Shown here in pieces: positions 1 through 5,965 of a stretch of DNA of 7,298 bases. Source of the DNA: Armatimonadota bacterium (lineage in GTDB: Bacteria > Sysuimicrobiota > Sysuimicrobiia > Sysuimicrobiales > Kaftiobacteriaceae). The position numbers were made by a program, and so were the translations under genes. Position 1 is the stretch's first letter. Every line of letters starts with the position of its first letter. Under the pieces are notes generated by a model, which made no database searches, had not been told where the DNA came from, and saw only the letters and a program-made list of their open reading frames with translations. The stretch is from NCBI GenBank assembly GCA_020028535.1, contig JAIBHM010000091.1, forward strand, positions 1 to 7,298. Direction: 5' to 3'.

Positions 1-1100
1 CAGCTCTCGGTCATTCTCGTGCCCACCGCCCGCGCCAGGATATCGGTGTTGCCGCCGGGCGCGAACGCCACCAGCATCCGGATCGGCCGAGCCGGGAAAG
101 CCTGTGCTGAGCCTGTCGAAGCATCCTGCGCCCATGCCGGCTGCGGTACGTACCGAACCGGATACTCCGGCCACGTCACCAGCCCGTGTGCCTCCGCGAC
201 GGCTCGAGCTTCCTGCCAGACATCAGCAAACCGTGCGTAGTATGATCTCGCCGACGGGCGGAGGTCGGCCAGCTTGCGCAACCCCTCACGCCAGTCCGCA
301 GCTCCCAGAACCGCGGCTCTCTCGCGCAGACGGGTTTCGGCGGCGGCCAAATGCTCCCGGCCCAGCGCGAGGACGGCAGCACTATCCATGTTCAAGAAGT
401 GCCCGCGCCGGAGCAACAGATCGAGCGCTTCGGTGCCGCAGGCGTAGTCCTCGGTCGCGTTCGCGCGTAGATCTGTGGAGAGGGATTTCCGAAATTCGCG
501 AAATGCCGCTGCGGCGGCGCCGGCCGCGGCGCGAAACTCCGCGTCCCGCACTCCTTCGTCACGCACAAAGATGTCCACACCCCGCTCCAACAGGGCCAGC
601 GCTCCTTCACATTCCCGGATCGCCCGCTCTGTCCACGCAGCCGGCGCGCGGCGGACGTTCGCCCGGCCTTGCGCCAGGAACGCTGGGATCGCCATCATTC
701 GCTCAACCGCGGCCCGAACCCGCACCTCCAACGGCGCGAACGGCCTCAGCAGGAGGGCTATCACGCCGAAGATCGCCTCGCCGGTATACACACACGGATT
801 GCCCCGGTGGAAGTGCCGCGAATCGGATTCCCACGCCTCGATGTCGAGAGCGCCCTCGGCCAGCCTGCGATCCAATCGCTCGGCATCGGCCAGCGGCTCG
901 TGCGGCAGCTGGCGAAATCGGGCTCGGATGGCGTTGAGGGCGGTCAGCGCTTCAGCGGCGCCTGGTGGCGAGAAGTCCGGCAGCCGGTGGTCATGGTCGT
1001 GGACGCCGATAAAGGTGGCGTTGACAGGATACGTTCGATAGTACCAGTCGAAGAAGGCGTCAAGGGCGGAGGCCAGGGCCGGGGCCTGTGTGGTCTGCAT
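1..1100 (-). CDS. DUF885-family protein N-terminal part fused in frame to the start of a Bug/TctC-like solute-binding protein (partial, runs off left edge)
   Basis: The frame is open from an ATG at 1100 to the window edge (366 complete codons); an in-frame stop at 1122-1124 makes this ATG the first possible start. Residues 1 to about 326 resemble the N-terminal half of DUF885 (COG4805) proteins: an early PVNATFIGVHDHDHRLPDF segment, helical Ala/Arg/Glu-rich stretches and WPEYPVRYVP at 310-319. DUF885 proteins are usually about 550-600 residues, with a histidine-rich HE..PGHH-type motif in the C-terminal half, suggesting metallopeptidase-like activity; that half is absent. From about residue 334 the sequence is AFPARPIRMLVAFAPGG followed by NTDILARAVG, the typical mature N-terminus of Bug/TctC periplasmic binding proteins. 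STGSAQ between them (328-333) is encoded by a dispersed-repeat-like sequence. No signal peptide is visible at the ORF start. It follows the Gfo/Idh stop by 2 bases, with only a weak, too-close AGGA, suggesting translational coupling. It may be a true fusion, a broken gene or a chimeric assembly. Confidence 0.75.
   Translation of the reverse strand, partial: MQTTQAPALASALDAFFDWYYRTYPVNATFIGVHDHDHRLPDFSPPGAAEALTALNAIRARFRQLPHEPLADAERLDRRLAEGALDIEAWESDSRHFHRGNPCVYTGEAIFGVIALLLRPFAPLEVRVRAAVERMMAIPAFLAQGRANVRRAPAAWTERAIRECEGALALLERGVDIFVRDEGVRDAEFRAAAGAAAAAFREFRKSLSTDLRANATEDYACGTEALDLLLRRGHFLNMDSAAVLALGREHLAAAETRLRERAAVLGAADWREGLRKLADLRPSARSYYARFADVWQEARAVAEAHGLVTWPEYPVRYVPQPAWAQDASTGSAQAFPARPIRMLVAFAPGGNTDILARAVGTRMTES
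3..101 (-). other. Bug/TctC-like tripartite tricarboxylate carrier binding-protein segment within the fused ORF
   Basis: Residues 334-366 of the ORF starting at 1100 read AFPARPIRMLVAFAPGGNTD and then ILARAVGTRMTES. This matches the start of mature Bug proteins, where a PxRPI(R/K) strand is followed by a glycine-rich PGG-(x)-TD-x-x-AR loop that contacts the carboxylate ligand. Bug proteins are periplasmic and about 320 residues long with a cleavable signal peptide. Here the peptide is missing, although PAWAQDA just before the repeat looks like the end of one. The rest of the domain lies outside the window. Confidence 0.75.
100..126. repeat. Short dispersed-repeat-like sequence at the fusion junction
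   Basis: The core CTGAGCCTGTCGAAG (107-121) and its flanks resemble a short interspersed repeat that I know from many environmental bacterial genomes. It is usually noticed because its translations (LSLSKH on one strand, STGSAQ or AEPVEA in other frames) recur in unrelated predicted proteins. Here the plus strand gives MLSLSKHP and the minus frame of the ORF gives STGSAQ. It lies exactly where DUF885-like sequence gives way to Bug-like sequence. Only one copy is present in the window, so repeat status rests on recall and not on an internal second copy. Confidence 0.6.
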
Positions 1101-1102
1101 TC

Positions 1103-2224
1103 CTATCGCGGCAGGGGCAGATCAACCCATCGTCGTTCGTGGTGCGAGCGTTCAACCGCGTTGATGACCTCCTGCACGCGCGCGCCGTCCTCGAAGTTGC
1201 CCTGGTTGCGGCCGCCTCCCGCAGTGATCTCGTCGATGAAGTCTCGAATGAGGTTGGCGTAAAAGAGCGACCGCCACGATTCGCGAGGCGTCCCACCCGC
1301 AGGGTAGAAGCGCGCCGGGATCTCGATTTGCTTGAACTCCACGGCGTCCGGCGTGGCGACTTTGATGGTCTCGGCGACGCCGAACTCCTCAACCGCGCGG
1401 CAAATAATCGCTCCCTTGCTGCCGTAGATGCGGGCCTCCACCCCCGGGTAGTTCCCAACAGTGACGAATGAGGTCTGGATCGAGCCGAGGGCGCCGTTCG
1501 TGTATTCCACGAGATGGATGTCACCATCGTCGATGTTCATGCGCATCATGCGGCCGGTCGCCCGCACCACCCGCTCGGGAATGAAGTTCCGCATCGTGCC
1601 CACGCAGCGGGCATACTGAGCCCCGGTCCACCACATGCCGATATCGATGATCGGCGCACCGTAGCCTTCGAGGGACGAGGTCTGCAGCATAGACTGGTCG
1701 GCGGTATGATCCACCTGACGCAGCGGGGTGTTGGGGTCGAGCCACTGCGAGTTCTGCTCGTAGCCGTTGAAGAAGAACGGCTCGCCGACGAAACCCTCCT
1801 CGATGAGCGACTTGGCGTACTGCACACCCGGGGTGTAGCGAAACGTGAAGCCGAGCTTGGTCAGCAGGCCGTTGCGCTTCGCCAGCGCTGCCGCACTCCA
1901 CGTGTCGCGGAAATCGTAGGCCACCGGTTTCTCACACAGCACGTGCTTGCCCGCGGCGAGGGCGGCCAGTGCCAGTTCGTGGTGGGTGGACGACGGGGTG
2001 ACCACATCGATGATGTCCAGGTCCGCCCGCGAGACCACAGCCTGCCAGTCGCGTGCCGCCTCCTTGATTTCGAACCGCGCAGCAGCCTCTTCGCCCCGGT
2101 CCGGGATGACATCACACACGGTCACGACCTCACACCTCGGATCGCGCTTCCATCCGGGAATGTGCGCGAACGCCGCCCACGCGCCAGCGCCGATCACACC
2201 GACCCTGAGCTTCCGACCCGTCAT
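1103..2224 (-). CDS. Gfo/Idh/MocA-family NAD(P)-dependent oxidoreductase
   Basis: This is a 373-residue cytoplasmic dehydrogenase of the glucose-fructose oxidoreductase/inositol dehydrogenase family, which usually oxidises or reduces sugars, cyclitols or related hydroxy compounds. The N-terminal Rossmann fold carries VGVIGAGAWA (8-17), VTPSSTHHELA (75-85) and the family EKP motif (98-100, with the catalytic-type Lys99). The C-terminal sheet domain carries GYGAPIIDIGMWW (187-199) and YTNGALGSIQTSF (241-253). In the usual G..xxDxGxH motif the His (sometimes Tyr) is Trp198 here; Asp194 is kept. ATG 2224 was chosen because AGGAGG lies 7 bases upstream and the Rossmann strand starts at residue 7. 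A second ATG at 2263 overlaps the dppC-like stop as TGATG and would add 13 residues. It is co-transcribed with the permease genes. The substrate cannot be named. Confidence 0.93.
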   Translation of the reverse strand: MTGRKLRVGVIGAGAWAAFAHIPGWKRDPRCEVVTVCDVIPDRGEEAAARFEIKEAARDWQAVVSRADLDIIDVVTPSSTHHELALAALAAGKHVLCEKPVAYDFRDTWSAAALAKRNGLLTKLGFTFRYTPGVQYAKSLIEEGFVGEPFFFNGYEQNSQWLDPNTPLRQVDHTADQSMLQTSSLEGYGAPIIDIGMWWTGAQYARCVGTMRNFIPERVVRATGRMMRMNIDDGDIHLVEYTNGALGSIQTSFVTVGNYPGVEARIYGSKGAIICRAVEEFGVAETIKVATPDAVEFKQIEIPARFYPAGGTPRESWRSLFYANLIRDFIDEITAGGGRNQGNFEDGARVQEVINAVERSHHERRWVDLPLPR

Positions 2225-2231
2225 CCCCCAA

Positions 2232-2237
2232 CCTCCT
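2232..2237 (-). promoter_or_regulatory. Ribosome binding site AGGAGG of the Gfo/Idh gene
   Basis: A perfect AGGAGG on the minus strand ends 7 bases before ATG 2224. It is the best Shine-Dalgarno in the window and decides that start over the upstream ATG at 2263. It suggests this enzyme is translated independently within the operon. Confidence 0.85.
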
Positions 2238-2262
2238 CGGTCACCGGCCGCCACACGACGCA

Positions 2263-3165
2263 TCAGGATTGCAGCCGGGGGTCGAGCGCGTCCCGCAGGC
2301 CGTCCCCCAGCAGGTTGATCGAGAGCACTGCGGTCATGATCGCCAGACCCGGAAACGTGGTCATCCACCACGCGACGCGAAGGTAGTTGCGCCCTTCGGA
2401 CAGCAGGGCCCCCCACTCCGGCTGGGGCGGCCGGGCACCCAGTCCCAGATAACTCAGCGCTGCCGCCGCGATGATTGCGCCGGCCACGCCCAACGTCCCC
2501 AACACGATGATCGGAGCCACCGTGTTGGGCAGGATGTGCCGCAACATGATCCGCGCGTTGGTGCATCCGACCGCCCGCGCCGCTTCCACATACGTCTGCT
2601 CCTTCGACGACAACACCGAGGCGCGGACCACGCGGGCAAATGTGGGGGAGGCCGAAATGCCGACGGCGAGCATCGCATTGAACAAATCAGGCCCCAGGAT
2701 CGCGATCAGCACCAGCGCCAACAGGATACCGGGAAACGTCAGCATCAGATCAACAAGGCGCATCATCGACCGATCGGTGATGCCTCCATAGAACCCCGCG
2801 AGCAGCCCCATGGGCACGCCGATCAGGATCGCGATGGTCACCGAGATCAAGCCGGTTTGCAGCGAGACGCGCGACCCGAAAAGGATCCGGGTGAATAGAT
2901 CGCGGCCCAAAACATCGGTGCCCAGCCAGTGGCGCGCGTTGGGCCCCTGGAGGCGGTCCACGGGGTTCATCACGAGCGGCTCATAGGGAGTAAGTAACGG
3001 CGCCGCGAACGCCGCGGCCACGAGCAATGCCAGGATGATGCCGCCCAGCAGCGCGCTCTTCGAGCGCCGCAGCCGCCGGAGCACCTCGCGCGACAGGGAG
3101 CGCGACGCGGTCCGAACGACGGCCGGTGCATCACTCGAAGCGGATGCGGGGATCGAGGTACGCAT
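2263..3165 (-). CDS. ABC transporter inner-membrane permease, DppC/OppC type
   Basis: This 300-residue BPD_transp_1-family subunit is one half of the membrane channel for a peptide/nickel-type (family 5) importer. Residues 1-37 are a cytoplasmic N-terminus ending in RRLRRSKSAL; TM1 follows at about 39-58. The DppC hallmark HWLGTDVLGRDLFTRILFGS is at 79-98. TM helices follow at about 105-127, 138-158 and 163-175, with the EAA loop (YVEAARAVGCTNARIMLRH, 192-210) that docks on the ATPase, then LSYLGLGARPPQPEWG (238-253) and a last helix at about 272-290. ATG 3165 gives a normal length but overlaps the DppB-type gene by 35 bases and has no clear Shine-Dalgarno; GTG at 3084 is an alternative that keeps TM1. 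Its TGA overlaps an ATG (TGATG) of the next frame, which suggests coupling. Confidence 0.95.
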   Translation of the reverse strand: MRTSIPASASSDAPAVVRTASRSLSREVLRRLRRSKSALLGGIILALLVAAAFAAPLLTPYEPLVMNPVDRLQGPNARHWLGTDVLGRDLFTRILFGSRVSLQTGLISVTIAILIGVPMGLLAGFYGGITDRSMMRLVDLMLTFPGILLALVLIAILGPDLFNAMLAVGISASPTFARVVRASVLSSKEQTYVEAARAVGCTNARIMLRHILPNTVAPIIVLGTLGVAGAIIAAAALSYLGLGARPPQPEWGALLSEGRNYLRVAWWMTTFPGLAIMTAVLSINLLGDGLRDALDPRLQS

Positions 3166-4054
3166 ATGAGAGGTCGACCAGCAGGTTAATGATGATGTAG
3201 ACCAGAGCAATGAACAGTACCGCGCCCTGGACAACCGGAAAGTCCTTGTTCGAGATTGCGTCCACGAGCAGCTTCCCGACCCCGGGCCGCGCGAACACCG
3301 TCTCAGTGATCACCGCCCCGGACAGCAACGTGCCAAACTGGAGGCCCATGACGGTGATAACGGCGATGAACGCGTTCTTGAGCACATGGCGACGGATCAC
3401 GATGGCCTCTCGCAGGCCTTTGGATCGCGCCGTGGTCACGAACGGCTGCAAGAGCACCTCGAGCACGCTGGAGCGAACCAGCCGCGCCAGTGTTGCTGAC
3501 GAGATGAACCCCAGGGCCACGGCGGGCAGAACCAGCCGGTCCCATCCGCCGAAACCCGTGGCCGGGAACCATCCCAGCTTCAGGGAGAAGACGAAGATAA
3601 GCATCGACGCGAGCCAGAAGATCGGCATCGATACCCCACCCAGCGCGATCAGCATCGCGCCCGCGTCCGCCCACTTCCCGCGCCACAGCGCCGAGATCAG
3701 CCCGAGGCTGAGGCCCAAGCCAACGGCCACGACAAACGCGGCGAGCGCCAGCGCCGCGGACGACCCCACGCGGAGACGGAGCTCCTCGAGCACAGGCGTG
3801 CGGTTGTGGATGGAGCGGCCGAGGTCCCCCCGAGGAATCCCACGCACAAAGTCCACATACTGCACGACCAGCGGGCGGTGCAGTCCCATCTGGCGGCGGA
3901 CCAGCTCGAGCCGCTCCGGTGTCACCGGCTGGTCACCGAAGAAGATAATAGCCGGGTCCCCGGGCACCAGGTGCAGCATCAGGAACACCAGGACGGACGC
4001 GGCGACCATGGTGGGAATGGCGAGCAACAGGCGCCGAACTACGAACTGGAGCAT
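3131..4054 (-). CDS. ABC transporter inner-membrane permease, DppB/OppB type
   Basis: This 307-residue partner permease of the family 5 importer has the normal DppB length. It starts with the typical MLQFVVRRLLLAIPTMVAAS TM1 and HLVPGDPA (28-35). It then carries QMGLHRPLVVQY (55-66) and RGDLGRSI (75-82), the periplasmic signature of DppB proteins. Further helices lie at about 98-122, 132-157 and 174-190. The EAA loop is at about 206-230 (VTTARSKGLREAIVIRRHVLKN), followed by TETVFARPGVGKLLVDAI (250-267) and a C-terminal helix, ending YLDPRIRFE. No Shine-Dalgarno is visible before ATG 4054; 63 bases separate it from the binding-protein stop, and most of that gap is a hairpin. Its TGA lies inside the start region of the DppC-type gene. 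Confidence 0.95.
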   Translation of the reverse strand: MLQFVVRRLLLAIPTMVAASVLVFLMLHLVPGDPAIIFFGDQPVTPERLELVRRQMGLHRPLVVQYVDFVRGIPRGDLGRSIHNRTPVLEELRLRVGSSAALALAAFVVAVGLGLSLGLISALWRGKWADAGAMLIALGGVSMPIFWLASMLIFVFSLKLGWFPATGFGGWDRLVLPAVALGFISSATLARLVRSSVLEVLLQPFVTTARSKGLREAIVIRRHVLKNAFIAVITVMGLQFGTLLSGAVITETVFARPGVGKLLVDAISNKDFPVVQGAVLFIALVYIIINLLVDLSYAYLDPRIRFE

Positions 4055-4067
4055 CAGCGCGTTCGGC

Positions 4068-4098
4068 GGGAGCCGGCGGCGACCCGCTGCCGGCTCCC
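4068..4098 (-). promoter_or_regulatory. Intergenic stem-loop between binding-protein and permease genes
   Basis: GGGAGCCGGC at 4068-4077 and GCCGGCTCCC at 4089-4098 form a perfect 10-bp GC-rich stem with an 11-base loop. Two more pairs can form inside the loop past one mismatch. The hairpin begins 19 bases after the binding-protein stop and ends 13 bases before the DppB-type ATG on the minus strand. No T-run follows, so it is not a standard intrinsic terminator. In malE-malF-like operons such stem-loops protect the upstream message and lower downstream expression; that role here is inference. Confidence 0.65.
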
Positions 4099-4117
4099 AG
4101 ACCCGCGAATGTGGGGA

Positions 4118-5743
4118 CTACCTCTGGACGCGAGTATTGAAGAAGTACGGGTAGTTGCCGCCCCAATCGACCCACACGCCGGATACAGACCGGTCATGCG
4201 CGTAGAGTGACGGGGGATCGGCCAGGTACACCATCACCGCATCATCGATGGCCTTCTGCTGCGCCCTGGCGATGATCTCTTTGCGTCGCGTAGGATCCGC
4301 CGTGGCATCAATCTGCTCGATGAGCCGGTCCATCTCCGGATTGCGGTAGTTGTTCCGGTTTGTGCCACCGCCGGCGTTGCGTGAGTGGAAGAGAATGCGC
4401 AGCATCTGTCCCGGGTCTGTCCCGGTATCCCACCAGAACTGGAAGTTGTGCCGGCCCTGCCGCACCGCGTCGAGATAGCCCGCGCGCGCAATGACGTTCA
4501 AGTTGACGTCGATCCCTACTTGCTTGGCGTTGGCCTGGATGAATGAGGCCATTTCGATGTTCTTCTGCGGGGTCGTCTGCAGATAGAACTCGAGCCGCAG
4601 CCGCTCGCTTCCTTTTACGCGGATGCCATCTGGCCCCACCCGCCACCCGGCCTCGTCCAGAAGGCGCCTCGCCTGATCGGGGTTATACGGAACCTTCGTA
4701 CACGTCGTAGCATCGAACCCCAGCATGTTGGGGGTGAGGGGGCTGCAGGCGGCTTTGTACACGCTGTTCCAAACCGTCCTGACCAGGCCTTCCTTATCTA
4801 TGGCATGCATCACGGCGCGGCGTACGGCAAGGTCATCCGTCGGCGCTCGCCCTTGATTCATCATCAGGGACCAGCCCGATCCCGCCTGCCGGATCTCCAG
4901 GAGCACTTTGTCCCTGGAACTCTTCAGCCGCTGGTAGTCGGTCACCGGCACGTCCTCAATGAACAGCGTCTCGCCCGTCTCCAGCGTCGCCAGCCGGGTC
5001 GACTCCTCTGGAACGATCCGGTACACGATACTTTGGAGATACGCGCGGCCCTGGTGATTGAAGGACGGAGCTCCCCAGGTGTAGTTGGGGTTGCGGATCA
5101 GGCGCACTTCGGCGTCGGTGCGGTACGACTGCAACATGAATGGACCGGTCCCAACAAACACCACACGGCCGAAGTCCTGCCCGTACTTCTGCACCGCGGT
5201 CGGCGAGATGATGCCGAGGTATGGGCTGCTCGCTCCGTTGAGAAATGAGGCGTTAGGGCTCTTGAACCGCACTCGCACCGTGTACTTGTCCACGACTTCG
5301 GACCGGTCGTAGGGACCGATGAAGGAGAACGCCGTCTGGGCGCGCGTGGCCGGGTCCACGATTCGGTCGAAGGTCACCTTCACCGCCTCTGCCGTGAGCG
5401 GGGTGCCGTCATGGAACTTCACATCGTCCCGCATCTTGAACGTGTAGACCGTCGCGTCCGGTGAGACCGTCCATGATGTGGCGAGACCCGGACTATACTG
5501 GCCTGAGCCGGTCGACCACACCAGCGGATCGATGATATGCAGGGCGATCCGGCCAACGCGCGTGAACGTCGTCGCCGTCACATCCAGCGTATCGAACCCG
5601 CCGGCCATGCCGTAGGTCAGCGTGCCAGTGGCCTGCGCGTACGCGCCCGGCAGGAACACGCGCGGCAGCGCCTGAGAAGCCGCCAGCGCCCCCACCCCGA
5701 TGCCGGCGCGCTTCAGAAATTCCCGTCGCCTCATGCGGTCCAT
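4118..5743 (-). CDS. Tat-exported ABC transporter substrate-binding protein, family 5 (peptide/nickel/opine type)
   Basis: This 541-residue SBP_bac_5 protein is the usual size. The N-terminus MDRMRRREFLKRAGIGVGAL carries a twin-arginine motif (R6-R7-E-F-L-K), a hydrophobic stretch and a likely cleavage after GAYA36, so it should be exported folded by the Tat system. The family signature lies at about 86-123: GLATSWTVSPDATVYTFKMR then DDVKFHDGTPLTAEAV. Later landmarks are GTGPFML, the AVRRAVMHAIDKEGLV segment and YNPDQARRLLDEAGW. Two cysteines (YKAACSPL and DATTCTKV) could form a disulfide. ATG 5743 was chosen because AAGGGGGAG lies 8 bases upstream; ATG 5734 is second choice. It is the first gene of the left-going operon, ahead of its two permeases. 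The family binds oligopeptides, glutathione, opines, sugars or nickel, so the ligand is not predictable. Confidence 0.95.
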   Translation of the reverse strand: MDRMRRREFLKRAGIGVGALAASQALPRVFLPGAYAQATGTLTYGMAGGFDTLDVTATTFTRVGRIALHIIDPLVWSTGSGQYSPGLATSWTVSPDATVYTFKMRDDVKFHDGTPLTAEAVKVTFDRIVDPATRAQTAFSFIGPYDRSEVVDKYTVRVRFKSPNASFLNGASSPYLGIISPTAVQKYGQDFGRVVFVGTGPFMLQSYRTDAEVRLIRNPNYTWGAPSFNHQGRAYLQSIVYRIVPEESTRLATLETGETLFIEDVPVTDYQRLKSSRDKVLLEIRQAGSGWSLMMNQGRAPTDDLAVRRAVMHAIDKEGLVRTVWNSVYKAACSPLTPNMLGFDATTCTKVPYNPDQARRLLDEAGWRVGPDGIRVKGSERLRLEFYLQTTPQKNIEMASFIQANAKQVGIDVNLNVIARAGYLDAVRQGRHNFQFWWDTGTDPGQMLRILFHSRNAGGGTNRNNYRNPEMDRLIEQIDATADPTRRKEIIARAQQKAIDDAVMVYLADPPSLYAHDRSVSGVWVDWGGNYPYFFNTRVQR

Positions 5744-5751
5744 GATCCAGA

Positions 5752-5760
5752 CTCCCCCTT
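5752..5760 (-). promoter_or_regulatory. Ribosome binding site of the substrate-binding protein gene
   Basis: The purine-rich AAGGGGGAG on the minus strand lies 8 bases before ATG 5743 and supports that start over the longer open frame, which would run into the divergent SDR gene. Confidence 0.7.
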
Positions 5761-5811
5761 CGACCAACGGTGTGGCCTGTGTAATTCTCGCCCTGTCCCC
5801 GGTTAACCCTG

Positions 5812-5827
5812 CAACTGGCCATAGTTG
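5812..5827. promoter_or_regulatory. Possible operator, inverted repeat CAACT-N6-AGTTG
   Basis: Perfect 5-base arms flank a 6-base spacer (GGCCAT), about 70 bases upstream of the binding-protein start and 140 upstream of the SDR start. The size fits a dimeric regulator site, but arms this short can arise by chance, and no second copy was seen. Confidence 0.25.
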
Positions 5828-5954
5828 TGGCATGATGTTCTTCCCTGCGGCGTGCCGGCTGCGAGGAAGATCCCACTGAGGGAATGATCGTGTCCGGCAG
5901 GGAAGCGATCCGTGGCGCTCATCAGGTTCTCGCGAGGTGAGATTGATCAGCGAT

Positions 5955-5958
5955 GGAG
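5955..5958 (+). promoter_or_regulatory. Ribosome binding site of the SDR gene
   Basis: GGAG lies 7 bases before ATG 5966. AAAGG at 5961-5965 could instead serve ATG 5975 (9 bases on), so the start is uncertain by three codons. Either start suits the fold better than GTG 5912, which would add 18 residues ahead of the Rossmann strand. Confidence 0.55.
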
Positions 5959-5965
5959 TGAAAGG

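Larger units (their letters stand above)
5744..5965. promoter_or_regulatory. Divergent intergenic region holding both promoters (no confident -35/-10)
   Basis: These 222 bases separate the first genes of the two opposed groups and must hold both promoters unless transcription enters from outside the window. I could not find a convincing sigma70 pair on either strand. Symmetric elements are present: CAACT-N6-AGTTG at 5812-5827, the palindrome GGTTAACC at 5801-5808 and TGATCA at 5944-5949. Any of these could be an operator for a shared regulator, but none matches a site I can name, and no regulator gene is in the window. Confidence 0.5.

Noticed and set aside
104..937. 277-codon plus-strand open frame starting MLSLSKHP
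   Set aside because: It lies antisense to the DUF885 frame, is Arg/Pro-rich and low in normal hydrophobic pattern, and its start is in the dispersed-repeat-like sequence. It is a shadow of a high-GC gene.
1514..2386. 290-codon plus-strand open frame
   Set aside because: It is antisense to the well-supported Gfo/Idh gene, has His/Arg-rich composition and no recognisable domain.
2225..2566. N-terminal extension of the Gfo/Idh frame up to 2566
   Set aside because: It would overlap the DppC-type gene by about 300 bases, and the extra residues match nothing. The Rossmann fold starts just after ATG 2224.
3166..3234. Start of the DppC-type gene at 3234
   Set aside because: It would deepen the overlap with the DppB-type gene to more than 100 bases and add a Ser/Cys/Trp-rich segment not typical of DppC.
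4068..4098. Intrinsic terminator after the binding protein gene
   Set aside because: The stem is strong, but no T-run follows in the direction of transcription, and the permease genes downstream have no other evident promoter.
5825..5845. Sigma54-like promoter (TTGTGGCATGATGTTC) on the plus strand
   Set aside because: The GG is present, but no GC follows at the required 10-base spacing.
5912..5965. GTG start of the SDR at 5912
   Set aside because: It adds 18 residues without SDR character; ATG 5966 has GGAG at good spacing and puts the Rossmann strand at the usual distance.
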